Positions 54,234 to 63,224 of a stretch of 64,000 nt of DNA are shown piece after piece. The position numbers and the translations under genes are program-made. The DNA is taken from positions 115,688 to 179,687 of the forward strand of contig NZ_KQ954294.1 of NCBI RefSeq assembly GCF_001519055.1. The letters run 5' to 3'. The notes beneath the pieces were generated by a model that was given only the letters and a program-made list of their open reading frames with translations, had not been told where the DNA came from and searched no databases. Numbering within the stretch: the first letter of the stretch is position 1; every line of letters begins with the position of its first letter. This DNA is from Novosphingobium sp. Fuku2-ISO-50 (GTDB lineage: Bacteria; Pseudomonadota; Alphaproteobacteria; Sphingomonadales; Sphingomonadaceae).

Positions 54234-56708
54234 TCAGAACTTGTATTCGGCGGACACGATCAGGCGCCGGGGCGGTTCGTACTGGCGCGTGACTTCGCCG
54301 CCGAACTGGTTGGTGAACTGCCCCAGCACCGCGCCGGTGTTGAACACATTCTTGACCGAGGCCGAGAACGTCAGGCGCGGATCGCTCGGCTTGTAGCGCA
54401 GCGACAGGTTCCACAACACATAGCCCGGCGTGCGATAGACGTGCACGCCGTCGATCACGACATCGCCATAGGGCGCGTTGACATAGCTGTGGCGATATTC
54501 GCCCTGCACAGCCGTCAGGAACGACGAGCCGTTGCCGAGATCGAGCGTGTGGCTGAGCGTACCGGTCGCGGTCACCGACGGCAGGTTCGGCGCCGGATTC
54601 CCATAGACATCGTAATAGGCCGAAGACCGCGCCGCCACGTCCTGCGCCGCACAGGTGGGGCTGGCGAACACGCAGGTGTCGCCAAGGGAGGGGTATTGGG
54701 CAAAGATCTTCTTGTCGATGTTATAACCGGTGATGTTGTCGAGCAGCTGGTAATGCCCGGTCATCTTGCTGCCTTCGACAGTCAGATTGCCGTCAAAGCG
54801 GAAACCGGCGGGCAGCACCGCGTTCATTTCCGCCTCGATCCCGTAGACATGCATCGCCGGGATATTGGCCACCCCGCCCTGATAGGCGATGGCGTCTTCG
54901 CCTTCGAATTGCAGGTTGTTGTAGAAGTAGTAGAACCCGGCGAGGTTGAGCCGCAGCTTGCCGCCCGCCTGCGTCGTCTTGATCCCCAGTTCCCACGCCT
55001 TGATGGTTTCGGGGTTGTAGGTATAGCCCAGCACGATCGGCGTGGCCGAGATATTGCCGCCGCCCGGCTTGAACCCGGTCGACCAGCTGCCATAAGCCAT
55101 CGTGCGCGCGGCAACGTCGTATTCGACGCCGACTTTGCCCGTCCATGCCGTATTGCTCAGCGCAACATTGACCGGCGCGCCGCAGGCATAGTCGCAAATG
55201 CTGGTGGTATTGGAATCGTGCGTATAGCGCACGCCGCCGGTCAGCCGCAGGCTTGACGAGAGGTGCGCCGTGGCCTGCCCATAAAGCGACCAGGAATGGC
55301 GCGTCAGGTAGGAATAGGAATAGAAATAGGGATAATAAAAGCCGTTGTTCCCGCCAAATCCCAGCGCGTTGGGGTCGGTGACGATCGGATAGAGCTGATT
55401 GAGCAGCGAACCGGGATCGCCCGTGGTTGGAAACGAATTGATCGCGTACTGATCATAACCGACGCGATAGTCCGAGCTGAGGTAGAAACCCCCGACGATC
55501 CAGTCAATTGTCTGCCCGCCGGGCGAGGCCAGATCGATTTCCGCCGTGCGCGCCGTCGAGCGGTGGAAGAAATACTGGATATCGTGGACGTCGTTGTAGA
55601 CATTGGCCGGGTTGGTCGGGTCGGTATAGCCATAGATCGCGACCGCGTTGGCCACGTCGAGACCGTCTTCGTTGACCGAGCCGTTCTGGCGGACCATCTG
55701 CCAGCTACCCAGCGCCTTCAGCTTGGCAAAGCCGAAATCGTAGCTGGCCGTGGCGCTGAACAAGTCGTTGTCATATTCGATCCGGCCCGGCCAGTCCGAC
55801 GTCTGCTGCCAGGGATTGGGATTGGGGTCGAAGATGTTCTTGCCTTCGGTCTCGTGATTGCGCGCGCGGGCATATTCGGCGCGCAGTTCGAGGCTGAACT
55901 TGTCGTCGGGCTGGAACAGCAGCGTGATCCGCCCGTGCAGGCTGTTTTCGTTCGACAGCGCGTAATTGCCGTTGGTGCCCGGCACATTGGTCGCGCGGGC
56001 ATAGCCGTCATGATGCGTGCCTTGCGCCGCGATGCGCACCGCCAAAGTATCGCCGATCGGCAGGTTGAGCGCGCCTTCGAACTGGCCCAGCGCATACATC
56101 CCGGCATCGACCTTGAGAAAGCCGGTGGTCTGGCCGAGCTTGGGCTGGACAGTGACCAGATTGACCGTGCCGCCGGTCGAATTCTGGCCATAGACGGTGC
56201 CCTGCGGCCCGCGCACGACTTCGAGATGATCGACATCGAGGAAATTGGTATTCAGCGCGACCGGATTGGCGATGTAGACGCCATCGACATGGTACGAAAT
56301 CGACGGCTGCGCGCTGTCATTTTGCGGCACGTTGAAGCCGATCCCGCGAATGGCGAGATTGCGTTCGAAACCTTCGGACGTCGACACGACAAGGCCGGGA
56401 ACCAGTCCGTTGAGATCGACCGCATCGGCCACCGCGTTCTGCTTGAGCAGTTCCGCCGGCAGCGCGGTAATCGCCAGCGGCGTCTTTTGCACATTGCTTT
56501 CGCGCTTTTGCGCAGTGACCACGATGTCGGTGATCGGCGCGGCGCTATCGGCCGGCGCACTCGCTTCGGCGGCGAATGCGGGCGCTGCGGCCATGCCGAG
56601 CATCAGGGCCCCAAAAGTCAGGGCAGTCGCCGAAACCATGCAGACACCACGCAGCCCCCGAGCGACCAGACGCGAATCCGCCCCGCTGATGCGATCCCAA
56701 TTCCTCAT
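54234..56708 (-). CDS. TonB-dependent outer membrane receptor
   Basis: An 824-residue receptor. A signal peptide (about 1-47, ending AAPAFA) precedes a TonB-box-like DIVVTAQKRESNVQ, the plug domain (about 75-190 with LAIRGIGFNVPQND, HVDGVYIANP, EVVRGPQGTVYGQNSTGGTV) and a 22-strand barrel ending in VSAEYKF with terminal Phe. It imports a large or scarce ligand using TonB energy. The start at 56708 was chosen for the signal peptide. It is divergent from the split Rieske oxygenase genes, so the substrate of that enzyme is a candidate ligand; the type resembles sphingomonad receptors for aromatic or terpenoid compounds rather than clear siderophore receptors. Confidence 0.94.
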   Translation of the reverse strand: MRNWDRISGADSRLVARGLRGVCMVSATALTFGALMLGMAAAPAFAAEASAPADSAAPITDIVVTAQKRESNVQKTPLAITALPAELLKQNAVADAVDLNGLVPGLVVSTSEGFERNLAIRGIGFNVPQNDSAQPSISYHVDGVYIANPVALNTNFLDVDHLEVVRGPQGTVYGQNSTGGTVNLVTVQPKLGQTTGFLKVDAGMYALGQFEGALNLPIGDTLAVRIAAQGTHHDGYARATNVPGTNGNYALSNENSLHGRITLLFQPDDKFSLELRAEYARARNHETEGKNIFDPNPNPWQQTSDWPGRIEYDNDLFSATASYDFGFAKLKALGSWQMVRQNGSVNEDGLDVANAVAIYGYTDPTNPANVYNDVHDIQYFFHRSTARTAEIDLASPGGQTIDWIVGGFYLSSDYRVGYDQYAINSFPTTGDPGSLLNQLYPIVTDPNALGFGGNNGFYYPYFYSYSYLTRHSWSLYGQATAHLSSSLRLTGGVRYTHDSNTTSICDYACGAPVNVALSNTAWTGKVGVEYDVAARTMAYGSWSTGFKPGGGNISATPIVLGYTYNPETIKAWELGIKTTQAGGKLRLNLAGFYYFYNNLQFEGEDAIAYQGGVANIPAMHVYGIEAEMNAVLPAGFRFDGNLTVEGSKMTGHYQLLDNITGYNIDKKIFAQYPSLGDTCVFASPTCAAQDVAARSSAYYDVYGNPAPNLPSVTATGTLSHTLDLGNGSSFLTAVQGEYRHSYVNAPYGDVVIDGVHVYRTPGYVLWNLSLRYKPSDPRLTFSASVKNVFNTGAVLGQFTNQFGGEVTRQYEPPRRLIVSAEYKF

Positions 56709-57066
56709 GATTTCTCCCTGTTCTGATCTGGACCGATCGACCGGCCCGCCGGGCGGCGCCCCCCTTGGCCCCAACCCGTACACATTCCCTCAGCCCCAGA
56801 CCCTAGCTGCGGGGCATGCCTCTCGCCAATGCCATTTTTCGCGTTTGCGAAACGAAAAAAACGCACAGCATCGTTTTTCAGGAAAAGTGTCACAAATTTG
56901 CGCACGCACCCTTTGTGGCAATTTGATGCAGGCCAAAGCACGCCGCGCCCATATCCCCCAGCAAAAGAGCGCAACGGCGGATGCGAAAAAACGCGCTGGA
57001 CTTTGTCGCCGCGCGGCCTAGCCAACCGGCGCGAATGCATGAACCGCGATAACGACAGTGGGGCCG
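56709..57066. other. divergent promoter region between receptor and oxygenase genes
   Basis: These 358 bases separate the TonB receptor and the split Rieske oxygenase operon. A tract near 56850-56900 is AT-rich (AAAAAAACGCACAGC, GTGTCACAAATTTG) and may hold the promoters. No regulator gene or clear operator is seen. Confidence 0.45.
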
Positions 57067-57930
57067 ATGACACCTGTAGACCCGATCTTGTGGAACGATT
57101 GGCACCCGGTGGCAGCGCGCTGCATGCTCGATCCGGCGCGCGCGCATGAAACCATGCTGCTGGGCGTGCCGCTTGTCGTGACGATCAATGCGGACGGCAC
57201 GATCGCGGTGCAGCGGGTCGATCATGCTGCGCTGCATCAGGACGAACGCTACGGCCTCGTCTGGGTCTGCCTCGGCACACCGACGCGCGGGATTCTGCCC
57301 ATTCCCGAAGCCGATGAGCCCGATCGCCCGATCGTGGTGGTGGGCTCTGTCGGCGTGCGCGCCTCGGGGCCCCGGGTGATCGAGAATTTCCTCGATCTTG
57401 GCCATCTCGGCTATGTTCACGCGCGCTATCTCGGCGACGATCCTCATACCCGCGTGCTGCCCTACACAGTCGAGCCCCTGCCCGAAGGCGGGATCATCGC
57501 GACGCAATGCAAGATGTTTCAGCCACAGGCTTCCCCCGCCGCGACCGAAGGCTTCATGGTCGACTATATCTATAAAGTGGAACGCCCGCTGGCGACCTGC
57601 CTCTACAAGGCAAACCCGGTCCAGCGCGATCGATTCGACATCATTTTCCTGATCGTGCAGCCGGTGACCGAGGAAACCAGCATCGCGCACCCGTTGTTGC
57701 TGTGCCTGCCCGACGGCACCACACCCGCGGCGCTGCGCGCCTTTCAGCAGACCATTTTCATGCAGGACAAACCGATTCTCGAAAATCAGGTGCCCAAGCG
57801 GCTGCCGCTGGCCGATGGCGCGGAACTGCCGATCGCTGCGGACAAGTCGTCGGTCGCCTATCGCCGCTGGCTGAGCGCGATCGGGCTGACCTGGGGCGTG
57901 ATCCGCGCCGACGAAAAGGCGCGCGCGGCA
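57067..57930 (+). CDS. Rieske-oxygenase-like catalytic subunit lacking the Rieske cluster segment
   Basis: The coding frame ends with TGA at 57931-57933, giving 288 residues. LWNDWHPVA and ERYGLVWVCLG are the conserved beginning and end of an oxygenase Rieske domain. Between them only about 45 residues remain, and the CxH and CxxH cluster ligands are absent. The catalytic domain is intact: RVIENFLDLGHLGYVHARYL supplies the bridging Asp110 and iron ligands His113 and His118. FMQDKPILENQ supplies the probable third ligand Asp234. The protein should bind mononuclear iron but depend on another protein for its Rieske cluster. The next gene overlaps it by four bases and encodes one. Start could instead be GTG 57058. 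Confidence 0.85.
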
Positions 57931-58517
57931 TGAACGGGCTGCAAGCGGGCGTGTGGTACGCGATTGCCGCCGAGCATGACCTGCCCAAGGATCACGTCTA
58001 TCGCACGATGCTGGGCGGGCATGAACTGGCCGCATGGCGCAGCACCGATGGCGGCGTCCATGTCTGGGAAGACCGCTGCCCGCATCGCGGCGTGCGCTTT
58101 TCGCTGGGCGAAGTGGTCGGCGACGAACTGCGCTGCCAATATCATGCCTGGCGCTTTGGCAAGACCGGCGCCTGCACGTTCATCCCCGCGCAGCCGGACC
58201 TGAAAGTGCCGCGCACCATCCATGCCGCCGTCTGGCCCGTCGCTCTGTCCGCCGGGCTGGTCTGGAGCGGAATCGAGCCGATCGGCGCGCCCCCGGCATT
58301 GCCCCCCGGCGCCGTCCTGCGTGCGATCCCGATCGCGCGCCCGGCGGCAAGCGTGGCGCATGCGCTTGTCAAAGAGCCGCTTGCGGGGCTGGCGCTGGTG
58401 CTGCAACCGCTCGACGAAACCGCGACGATCGTGCGCGGGATCGCCCTTGATGATGACCTCGTGCGTGCCGACCATGCGCTTCTCGCGCTGCGGCGCCGGC
58501 TGGAGCAAGCGGCATGA
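57930..58517 (+). CDS. stand-alone Rieske [2Fe-2S] protein, partner of the oxygenase subunit
   Basis: A 195-residue protein. Residues about 8-125 form an oxygenase-type Rieske domain (VWYAIAAEHDLPKDHVYRTM) with ligands Cys50/His52 in DRCPHRGVRFSLG and Cys69/His72 in LRCQYHAWRFGKTGACT. The catalytic domain has been lost; only about 60 residues follow, with LVLQPLDETATIVRG recalling the end of an oxygenase alpha subunit. It complements what the upstream protein lacks. Its ATG overlaps that gene's stop and its own stop overlaps the next gene, each by four bases (ATGA), so the three are translationally coupled. Confidence 0.88.
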   Translation: MNGLQAGVWYAIAAEHDLPKDHVYRTMLGGHELAAWRSTDGGVHVWEDRCPHRGVRFSLGEVVGDELRCQYHAWRFGKTGACTFIPAQPDLKVPRTIHAAVWPVALSAGLVWSGIEPIGAPPALPPGAVLRAIPIARPAASVAHALVKEPLAGLALVLQPLDETATIVRGIALDDDLVRADHALLALRRRLEQAA

Positions 58518-59140
58518 TCCTTTACGACGCGCATCATCTGGCGCCCTGTTATGCCGTGCGGCTGCTCGCCGGATGCCTCGGGGCGACGCTCGATCTGAAG
58601 CCGCTCGATGTCTATCCCGGACACGCAAATCAGACCGAAGCGTTTCTCGCGCTCAATCCGCTCGGCACGCTGCCGGTGCTGGTCGACGGGCCGTGCCTCA
58701 TCACCGATTGGCTCGAAGCGCTCGCCCATCTGGCGCTGACGCATGATCGCGCGTGGTTTCCGGCAGAGCATGCCGCGCTGATCGGCTGGCTCGGCATGGC
58801 GCGCGACCTTGGCGCCAGCGCGGGCGCCGCGCGGTTGATCGACACGTTCGGCGCGCCCGGCGATGCCGCTGCGGCGCGCGCGCAGGCAAACGCTCTGCTC
58901 GACGAAGTCGAACGGCGGATGTGGTTCGGCGAAAGGATCGGGCAGGACTGGCTGATCGAGGGGCCGCACCCGAGCATTGCCGATCTTGCCTGTTTCGTGT
59001 TCATCGCCCCGTGCGAGGACGGCGGCCTGTCGCTGCGCGATCGGCCCGCGCTGCGCCGCTGGTGCGACCGCGTGCGCTTTTTGCCCGGCTTCGTGTCGAT
59101 GAGCGGGGTGTTTCCGCCCATGGCCAACACCGGTCGCTGA
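58514..59140 (+). CDS. glutathione-S-transferase-like protein
   Basis: A 208-residue protein with a thioredoxin-like N-terminal domain (about 1-80, ending in NPLGTLPVLVDGPCLITDWL, the usual cis-Pro and glutathione-binding region) and an all-helical C-terminal domain (about 90-205, with HPSIADLACFVFIAP). No N-terminal catalytic Cys/Ser/Tyr stands out clearly (MILYDAHHLAPCYAVRL, perhaps C12). It may be a GST enzyme acting on an oxygenated product, or a structural partner. In caffeine N7-demethylase, NdmE is a GST-like structural subunit of the NdmC/NdmD complex, which this layout resembles. Confidence 0.85.
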   Translation: MILYDAHHLAPCYAVRLLAGCLGATLDLKPLDVYPGHANQTEAFLALNPLGTLPVLVDGPCLITDWLEALAHLALTHDRAWFPAEHAALIGWLGMARDLGASAGAARLIDTFGAPGDAAAARAQANALLDEVERRMWFGERIGQDWLIEGPHPSIADLACFVFIAPCEDGGLSLRDRPALRRWCDRVRFLPGFVSMSGVFPPMANTGR

Positions 59141-59278
59141 TCCGCAAATCCCCCAAGGAAACCGTCGCGCAACTTAGTCTTATTTTTACCATGTTGCGCC
59201 ACAACCGACCCGTTCACGGCGCGGATTGAGGGCAAATCATGCCTGCCCGGCCTGTTCGCGGGAAGGTGCGATTATCCT

Positions 59279-60718
59279 ATGGATGTGCTGCGCGGTTCGG
59301 ATTTTGGTCCAGATGATGAGGACGACGTGATCGATTCGCCGCCCCCGGCAATCGGGCAGGACGAACGCCGGATGCAGGTCCGCGCCTACAATTACTGGGC
59401 AGGCCTGCTGGGCAAGCGGCGCTTTCCCACGCCCGACCGGCTGATCGCGGGCGATTTGCCCGAATTTTCCGCCAATGCCGTCCTGCTGCATTTTGCCGAA
59501 GGGCTGGAAGATCCCGCCGTGCTGGCGCTCGGGCCGGCCTTGGCCGCCGAATGTGGCAGCGACGGGCCGATCGAACGACTCGGCGATGTCCCCGGCCGCT
59601 CGGTTCTGTCGCGGATTACCGACCATTACCTGCAGATCATCGCCAACGAGGCGCCGATCGGATTTGAAGCGGAATTCATCAACCAGCGCGGGGCGACGAT
59701 TCTCTATCGCGGCATCCTGCTGCCCTTTTCGACCAACGATGCGACGATCGACTATATCTATGGGGTGATCAACTGGAAGGAACTCGCCGACCAGCGCACC
59801 ACCGACGAACTGATGCTCGAAATCGGTCAGGCGCTCGGCGATACGCCGGTGGTGCCGCGACGCAAGCCGGGGGCAGACGCGCCCGTCTCCCCCCATGTTT
59901 CAGCCGCCCATGTTTCAGCCGCCCTGTCATCGTCGGCAAAGCCGCGCACGGTCTGGTCCAGCGACGAGCCGGATCACGATCCGTGGACTGCGGGAACCTG
60001 GGCCGACGGCCCGACCGCGACTGCGGCGGACACGGCGTGGACCGACGAACCCGATGCCCCGCTCGATCTGTCGCCGTTCATCTCCGCCGAGCCGCATGCC
60101 CCGGCAAATGCCGAGCCGCACACTCTGGCCGAATGGCTTGAAAAGGCGCGCGCCTGCGCCTTGCGCGCGCTGGCCAGCGAAGACCGCACGCGTCAGTCGC
60201 TTTATGGCGCGATCAGCCGCGCGTGGGATTTCGCGCTGGAGGCCGACAGCGCGCCCGGAGACTATGCGCGGCTGGTGGCCGAAGCCGGTCTGCGCCTGCA
60301 GGAACGCGCGCCGCTGATCCCGCTGGTCAAGCTGGTGTTCGGCGCCGATTACGACAAGACGCGGCTGACCGAATACGCGACCGTGCTCGGCCATGCCCGC
60401 CGCATCGGCCTTGGCAAAGGCGAACTCGCCGAATTTCTGACGCGGGCACCGGGCGGGATCAAGGCGATCATCGCACGCGAACGCGCCGCGCGCCGGGGCG
60501 AGGATCGCGCCGCCGTTGCGCGCAAGGCATGGCAGGCGACAGCGCGCGCCCTGCCCGTCCGACCGCTGGCCGAATTGCCGCGCGACGGCGCCGAATTCGC
60601 GCTGGTCATGGTCCGCCGCCAGCCCGGCGGCGATCCGACGATGATCGGCGAGATCAACGACGACGCCGCGCTGCTCGCCCGCGTGACGCGCCACTTTTCG
60701 GATGAGCGCACCGACTGA
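59279..60718 (+). CDS. PAS_5-type protein with extended C-terminal region
   Basis: A 479-residue protein. Residues about 33-165 resemble the alphaproteobacterial PAS_5 domain: AYNYWAGLLGKRRFPTPDRL, VLLHFAEGLEDPAV, ITDHYLQIIANEAPIGFEAE and YIYGVINWKE. A disordered Ala/Pro/Asp-rich linker follows (about 190-280), then a helical domain of about 180 residues (LAEWLEKARACALRALASED ... LPRDGAEFALVMVRR) for which I recognise no family. No kinase, GGDEF or HTH motif is seen. It is monocistronic and cytoplasmic by appearance. The C-terminal helical domain may transmit the PAS signal to a partner. Confidence 0.7.
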   Translation: MDVLRGSDFGPDDEDDVIDSPPPAIGQDERRMQVRAYNYWAGLLGKRRFPTPDRLIAGDLPEFSANAVLLHFAEGLEDPAVLALGPALAAECGSDGPIERLGDVPGRSVLSRITDHYLQIIANEAPIGFEAEFINQRGATILYRGILLPFSTNDATIDYIYGVINWKELADQRTTDELMLEIGQALGDTPVVPRRKPGADAPVSPHVSAAHVSAALSSSAKPRTVWSSDEPDHDPWTAGTWADGPTATAADTAWTDEPDAPLDLSPFISAEPHAPANAEPHTLAEWLEKARACALRALASEDRTRQSLYGAISRAWDFALEADSAPGDYARLVAEAGLRLQERAPLIPLVKLVFGADYDKTRLTEYATVLGHARRIGLGKGELAEFLTRAPGGIKAIIARERAARRGEDRAAVARKAWQATARALPVRPLAELPRDGAEFALVMVRRQPGGDPTMIGEINDDAALLARVTRHFSDERTD

Positions 60719-60873
60719 GTGAACCTTTTGACGTGCGGAGGGCCTCAGCTGCATCAGTTCCATCGCGCTTCGCCGGACACGTCGACAATGCCCGCCTTGT
60801 GGGCTAGCCTGACGGCAATGCCGCCCCACGTTCAACCACGCCGCCAGACGGCCAAGCCGCATCGTGACGCGTC

Positions 60874-61824
60874 GTGAGCCCGCAGGGTCTGACCGGCCTC
60901 GCGTTCCTGTTGCTCGGCGGGGTCGGCCTTGTCGGGATCGGCGCGGCAACGTCGCGCGGCGGCGTCGGCCTGCTCGATTCGACCGATCGCCTGCTGGCGG
61001 GGGGCGATGGTGCGATCAGGCTGGCCGGTGCGACACAATTCGGGCCCGATCCGGCACAGCGGTTGCAGATGTTCGTACCGACCGATCCGACGCTCGATCC
61101 GGCGGTGACCGGCCGCGCCTTGCCGATCGTGATGTTCATTCATGGCGGCGGCTGGACGAGCGGCACACCGCACGATTATCGCTTTATCGCGCGCAGGCTT
61201 GCGCCTCATGGCCATGCCGTCGTGCTTGCCGGATACCGGCTTCATCCCGACGGGCGCTATCCCGCCATGCTCGAAGACGGCGCGGCGGCCATGGGCTGGA
61301 TCGCCGCGCATGCCGCAGCGCACGGCGGCGATGCCGCGCGGGTCGTGCTGATGGGCCATTCCGCCGGCGCCTACAACGCGGTCATGCTCGCGCTCGATCC
61401 GCGCTGGCATGTCGCCAGCGGGCTGCCCCCGCATGCGCTGCGCGGTATTGTCGGGCTTGCCGGGCCGTATGATTTTCTGCCGCTCGACGATAACGCCACG
61501 ATCGCCACATTTGGCCATCACGAGCCGCTCGCCGAGACGCAGCCGCTGACCCATGTGCGCGGCGATGCGCCCCCGCTGCTGTTGCTCCACGGCGCCGATG
61601 ACGTGCGGGTCCGCCCGCGCCATTCGATCGCGCTCGCCCGCGCGCTTGCCAGTTGCGGCGCGACCAGCGAAACCCACCTCATCGAAGGCGTCGGTCATGA
61701 AGGGCTGATCATGCGTTTTGCCCGCCCCTTTACCCGCGACCGGCGCCCGCTTGCCCATGTTCTGGGTTTTCTCGCGCGCGTCACCGCGCACGCTTCACCG
61801 CCCGTTCAGGCTGTCGGGGCATAG
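60874..61824 (+). CDS. alpha/beta hydrolase (BD-FAE/HSL-like carboxylesterase)
   Basis: A 316-residue hydrolase starting with GTG 60874. A hydrophobic N-terminal segment (LAFLLLGGVGLVGIGAA) suggests membrane anchoring or export. The oxyanion loop FIHGGGWTSG, the nucleophile elbow LMGHSAGAYNA, the Asp in LLLLHGADDVRV and the His in IEGVGHEGLI complete the esterase layout. This HGGG/GHSAG arrangement belongs to carboxylesterase/kynurenine formamidase-like enzymes. It is 8 bases ahead of the M48 protease gene and probably co-transcribed. Confidence 0.88.
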   Translation: MSPQGLTGLAFLLLGGVGLVGIGAATSRGGVGLLDSTDRLLAGGDGAIRLAGATQFGPDPAQRLQMFVPTDPTLDPAVTGRALPIVMFIHGGGWTSGTPHDYRFIARRLAPHGHAVVLAGYRLHPDGRYPAMLEDGAAAMGWIAAHAAAHGGDAARVVLMGHSAGAYNAVMLALDPRWHVASGLPPHALRGIVGLAGPYDFLPLDDNATIATFGHHEPLAETQPLTHVRGDAPPLLLLHGADDVRVRPRHSIALARALASCGATSETHLIEGVGHEGLIMRFARPFTRDRRPLAHVLGFLARVTAHASPPVQAVGA

Positions 61825-61832
61825 TCCGGGGC

Positions 61833-63215
61833 GTGGTCCGCAAGCTCATTTCCAACGCCGCGACGGCGATCGCGCTGGCAACAACGGTGCTCGGGGGGGG
61901 CTTGCTCGGCGGGGGCAATGCCCATGCGCAGGAAGTGCTGCGCGATGCCGAAACCGAAGCGTTTTTCCGCGACATGTCGGCGCCGATCATCACCGCCGCC
62001 GGGCTCGATCCGAAAAATGTCGATGTCGTCCTGCTCAATGACGGCGAAATCAATGCCTTCGTGGCCGGCGGGCAGACCGTCTACATGAATTCGGGCCTGA
62101 TCGGCGCGGCGGAGCATGCCGAGGAAGTCCAGGGCGTGTTTGCGCACGAATTGGGCCATATCGTCGGCGGCCATGTCATCCGCAGCGGCGAAGGCACCCG
62201 CCCGGCGATGGGCATCACGCTTCTGTCGTTGCTGCTCGGCGCGGCGGCGGCGGCGGCGGGCGCGCCCGAAGCGGGCATGGGCATCTTCATGGCCGGCGAA
62301 CAGGCCGCGATGGGCAAATACCTTGCCTTCAGCCGCGCGCAGGAAGCGACCGCAGACGCCGCCAGCGTCAAATTCCTGTCGGGCGCCGGGATTTCCGGGC
62401 GCGGCTCGGTCAGCTTTTTCGAAAAGCTGCAGAACATGGAATTCCGCTATGGCTTTCACCGCACGGCCGATTCCGAGTTCTACAGCACCCACCCGATGAC
62501 CGCCGACCGGCTGGCCACGCTCAAGGATTCGTTCGAGCACGATCCGGCCTGGACCCGGCCCGAAAACCCCGATCTGCAACGCCGTTTTCTGCGCGTGAAG
62601 GCCAAGCTCTATGGCTATCTGGCCGAGCCGGAGCAGACGCTGACCGCCTATCCCGCATATCTGAACGATGTGCCCGCACATTATGCCCGCGCCTATGCCT
62701 ATCACAAGCAGGCGTTCATGGACAAAGCGCTGGCCGAAACCGACGCCATTCTCGATCAGGAACCCGACGATCCTTATGCGCTGGAACTCAAGGGCCAGGT
62801 TCTGCTCGAATCCGGCCGTCCGCTCGATGCGATTCCCCCTTTGCGCCGCGCGGTCGCGCTGACGCGCAATCAACCGCTGATCGCCACGACGTTTGGCCAC
62901 GCCTTGCTTGCAACCGAAGACCGCGCGAATTTCTCCGAGGCAGAGCGCGTGCTCAAGGCGGCGGTCGCCAGGGATCATGACAACCCCTTTGCCTGGTACG
63001 AACTGGGCGTGGTCTATGAAGCCGAAGGCGATACGCCGCGCGCACGCCTCGCCAGCGCCGAGCAGCAGCAGATGGAGCTGCACTTTGCCGAGGCCATGCG
63101 CAATGCCGAAGCTGCCGAAGCCGCGCTGCCCAAAGGATCGCCCGACTGGCTGCGCGCGCAAGACATCGCAATGAGTTCGCGCGCGATGATTGAGCGCAAG
63201 CGCAAGAAGAAGTAG
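61833..63215 (+). CDS. BepA-like M48 family metalloprotease with TPR region
   Basis: A 460-residue periplasmic zinc protease, start GTG 61833. Signal peptide (about 1-32, ending NAHAQ). The catalytic motif is VFAHELGHIVGGHVIR (HExxH), with the third ligand Glu in LAFSRAQEATADAASVKF. The C-terminal half (about 240-450) is helical and TPR-like (DEPDDPYALELKGQVLLE-type, YELGVVYEAEGD). The layout matches BepA/YfgC, which assists assembly and quality control of outer membrane proteins. This fits a strain making a giant autotransporter and TonB receptors. It lies directly ahead of a DsbA-like gene. Confidence 0.93.
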   Translation: MVRKLISNAATAIALATTVLGGGLLGGGNAHAQEVLRDAETEAFFRDMSAPIITAAGLDPKNVDVVLLNDGEINAFVAGGQTVYMNSGLIGAAEHAEEVQGVFAHELGHIVGGHVIRSGEGTRPAMGITLLSLLLGAAAAAAGAPEAGMGIFMAGEQAAMGKYLAFSRAQEATADAASVKFLSGAGISGRGSVSFFEKLQNMEFRYGFHRTADSEFYSTHPMTADRLATLKDSFEHDPAWTRPENPDLQRRFLRVKAKLYGYLAEPEQTLTAYPAYLNDVPAHYARAYAYHKQAFMDKALAETDAILDQEPDDPYALELKGQVLLESGRPLDAIPPLRRAVALTRNQPLIATTFGHALLATEDRANFSEAERVLKAAVARDHDNPFAWYELGVVYEAEGDTPRARLASAEQQQMELHFAEAMRNAEAAEAALPKGSPDWLRAQDIAMSSRAMIERKRKKK

Positions 63216-63224
63216 AGCCCCGCC

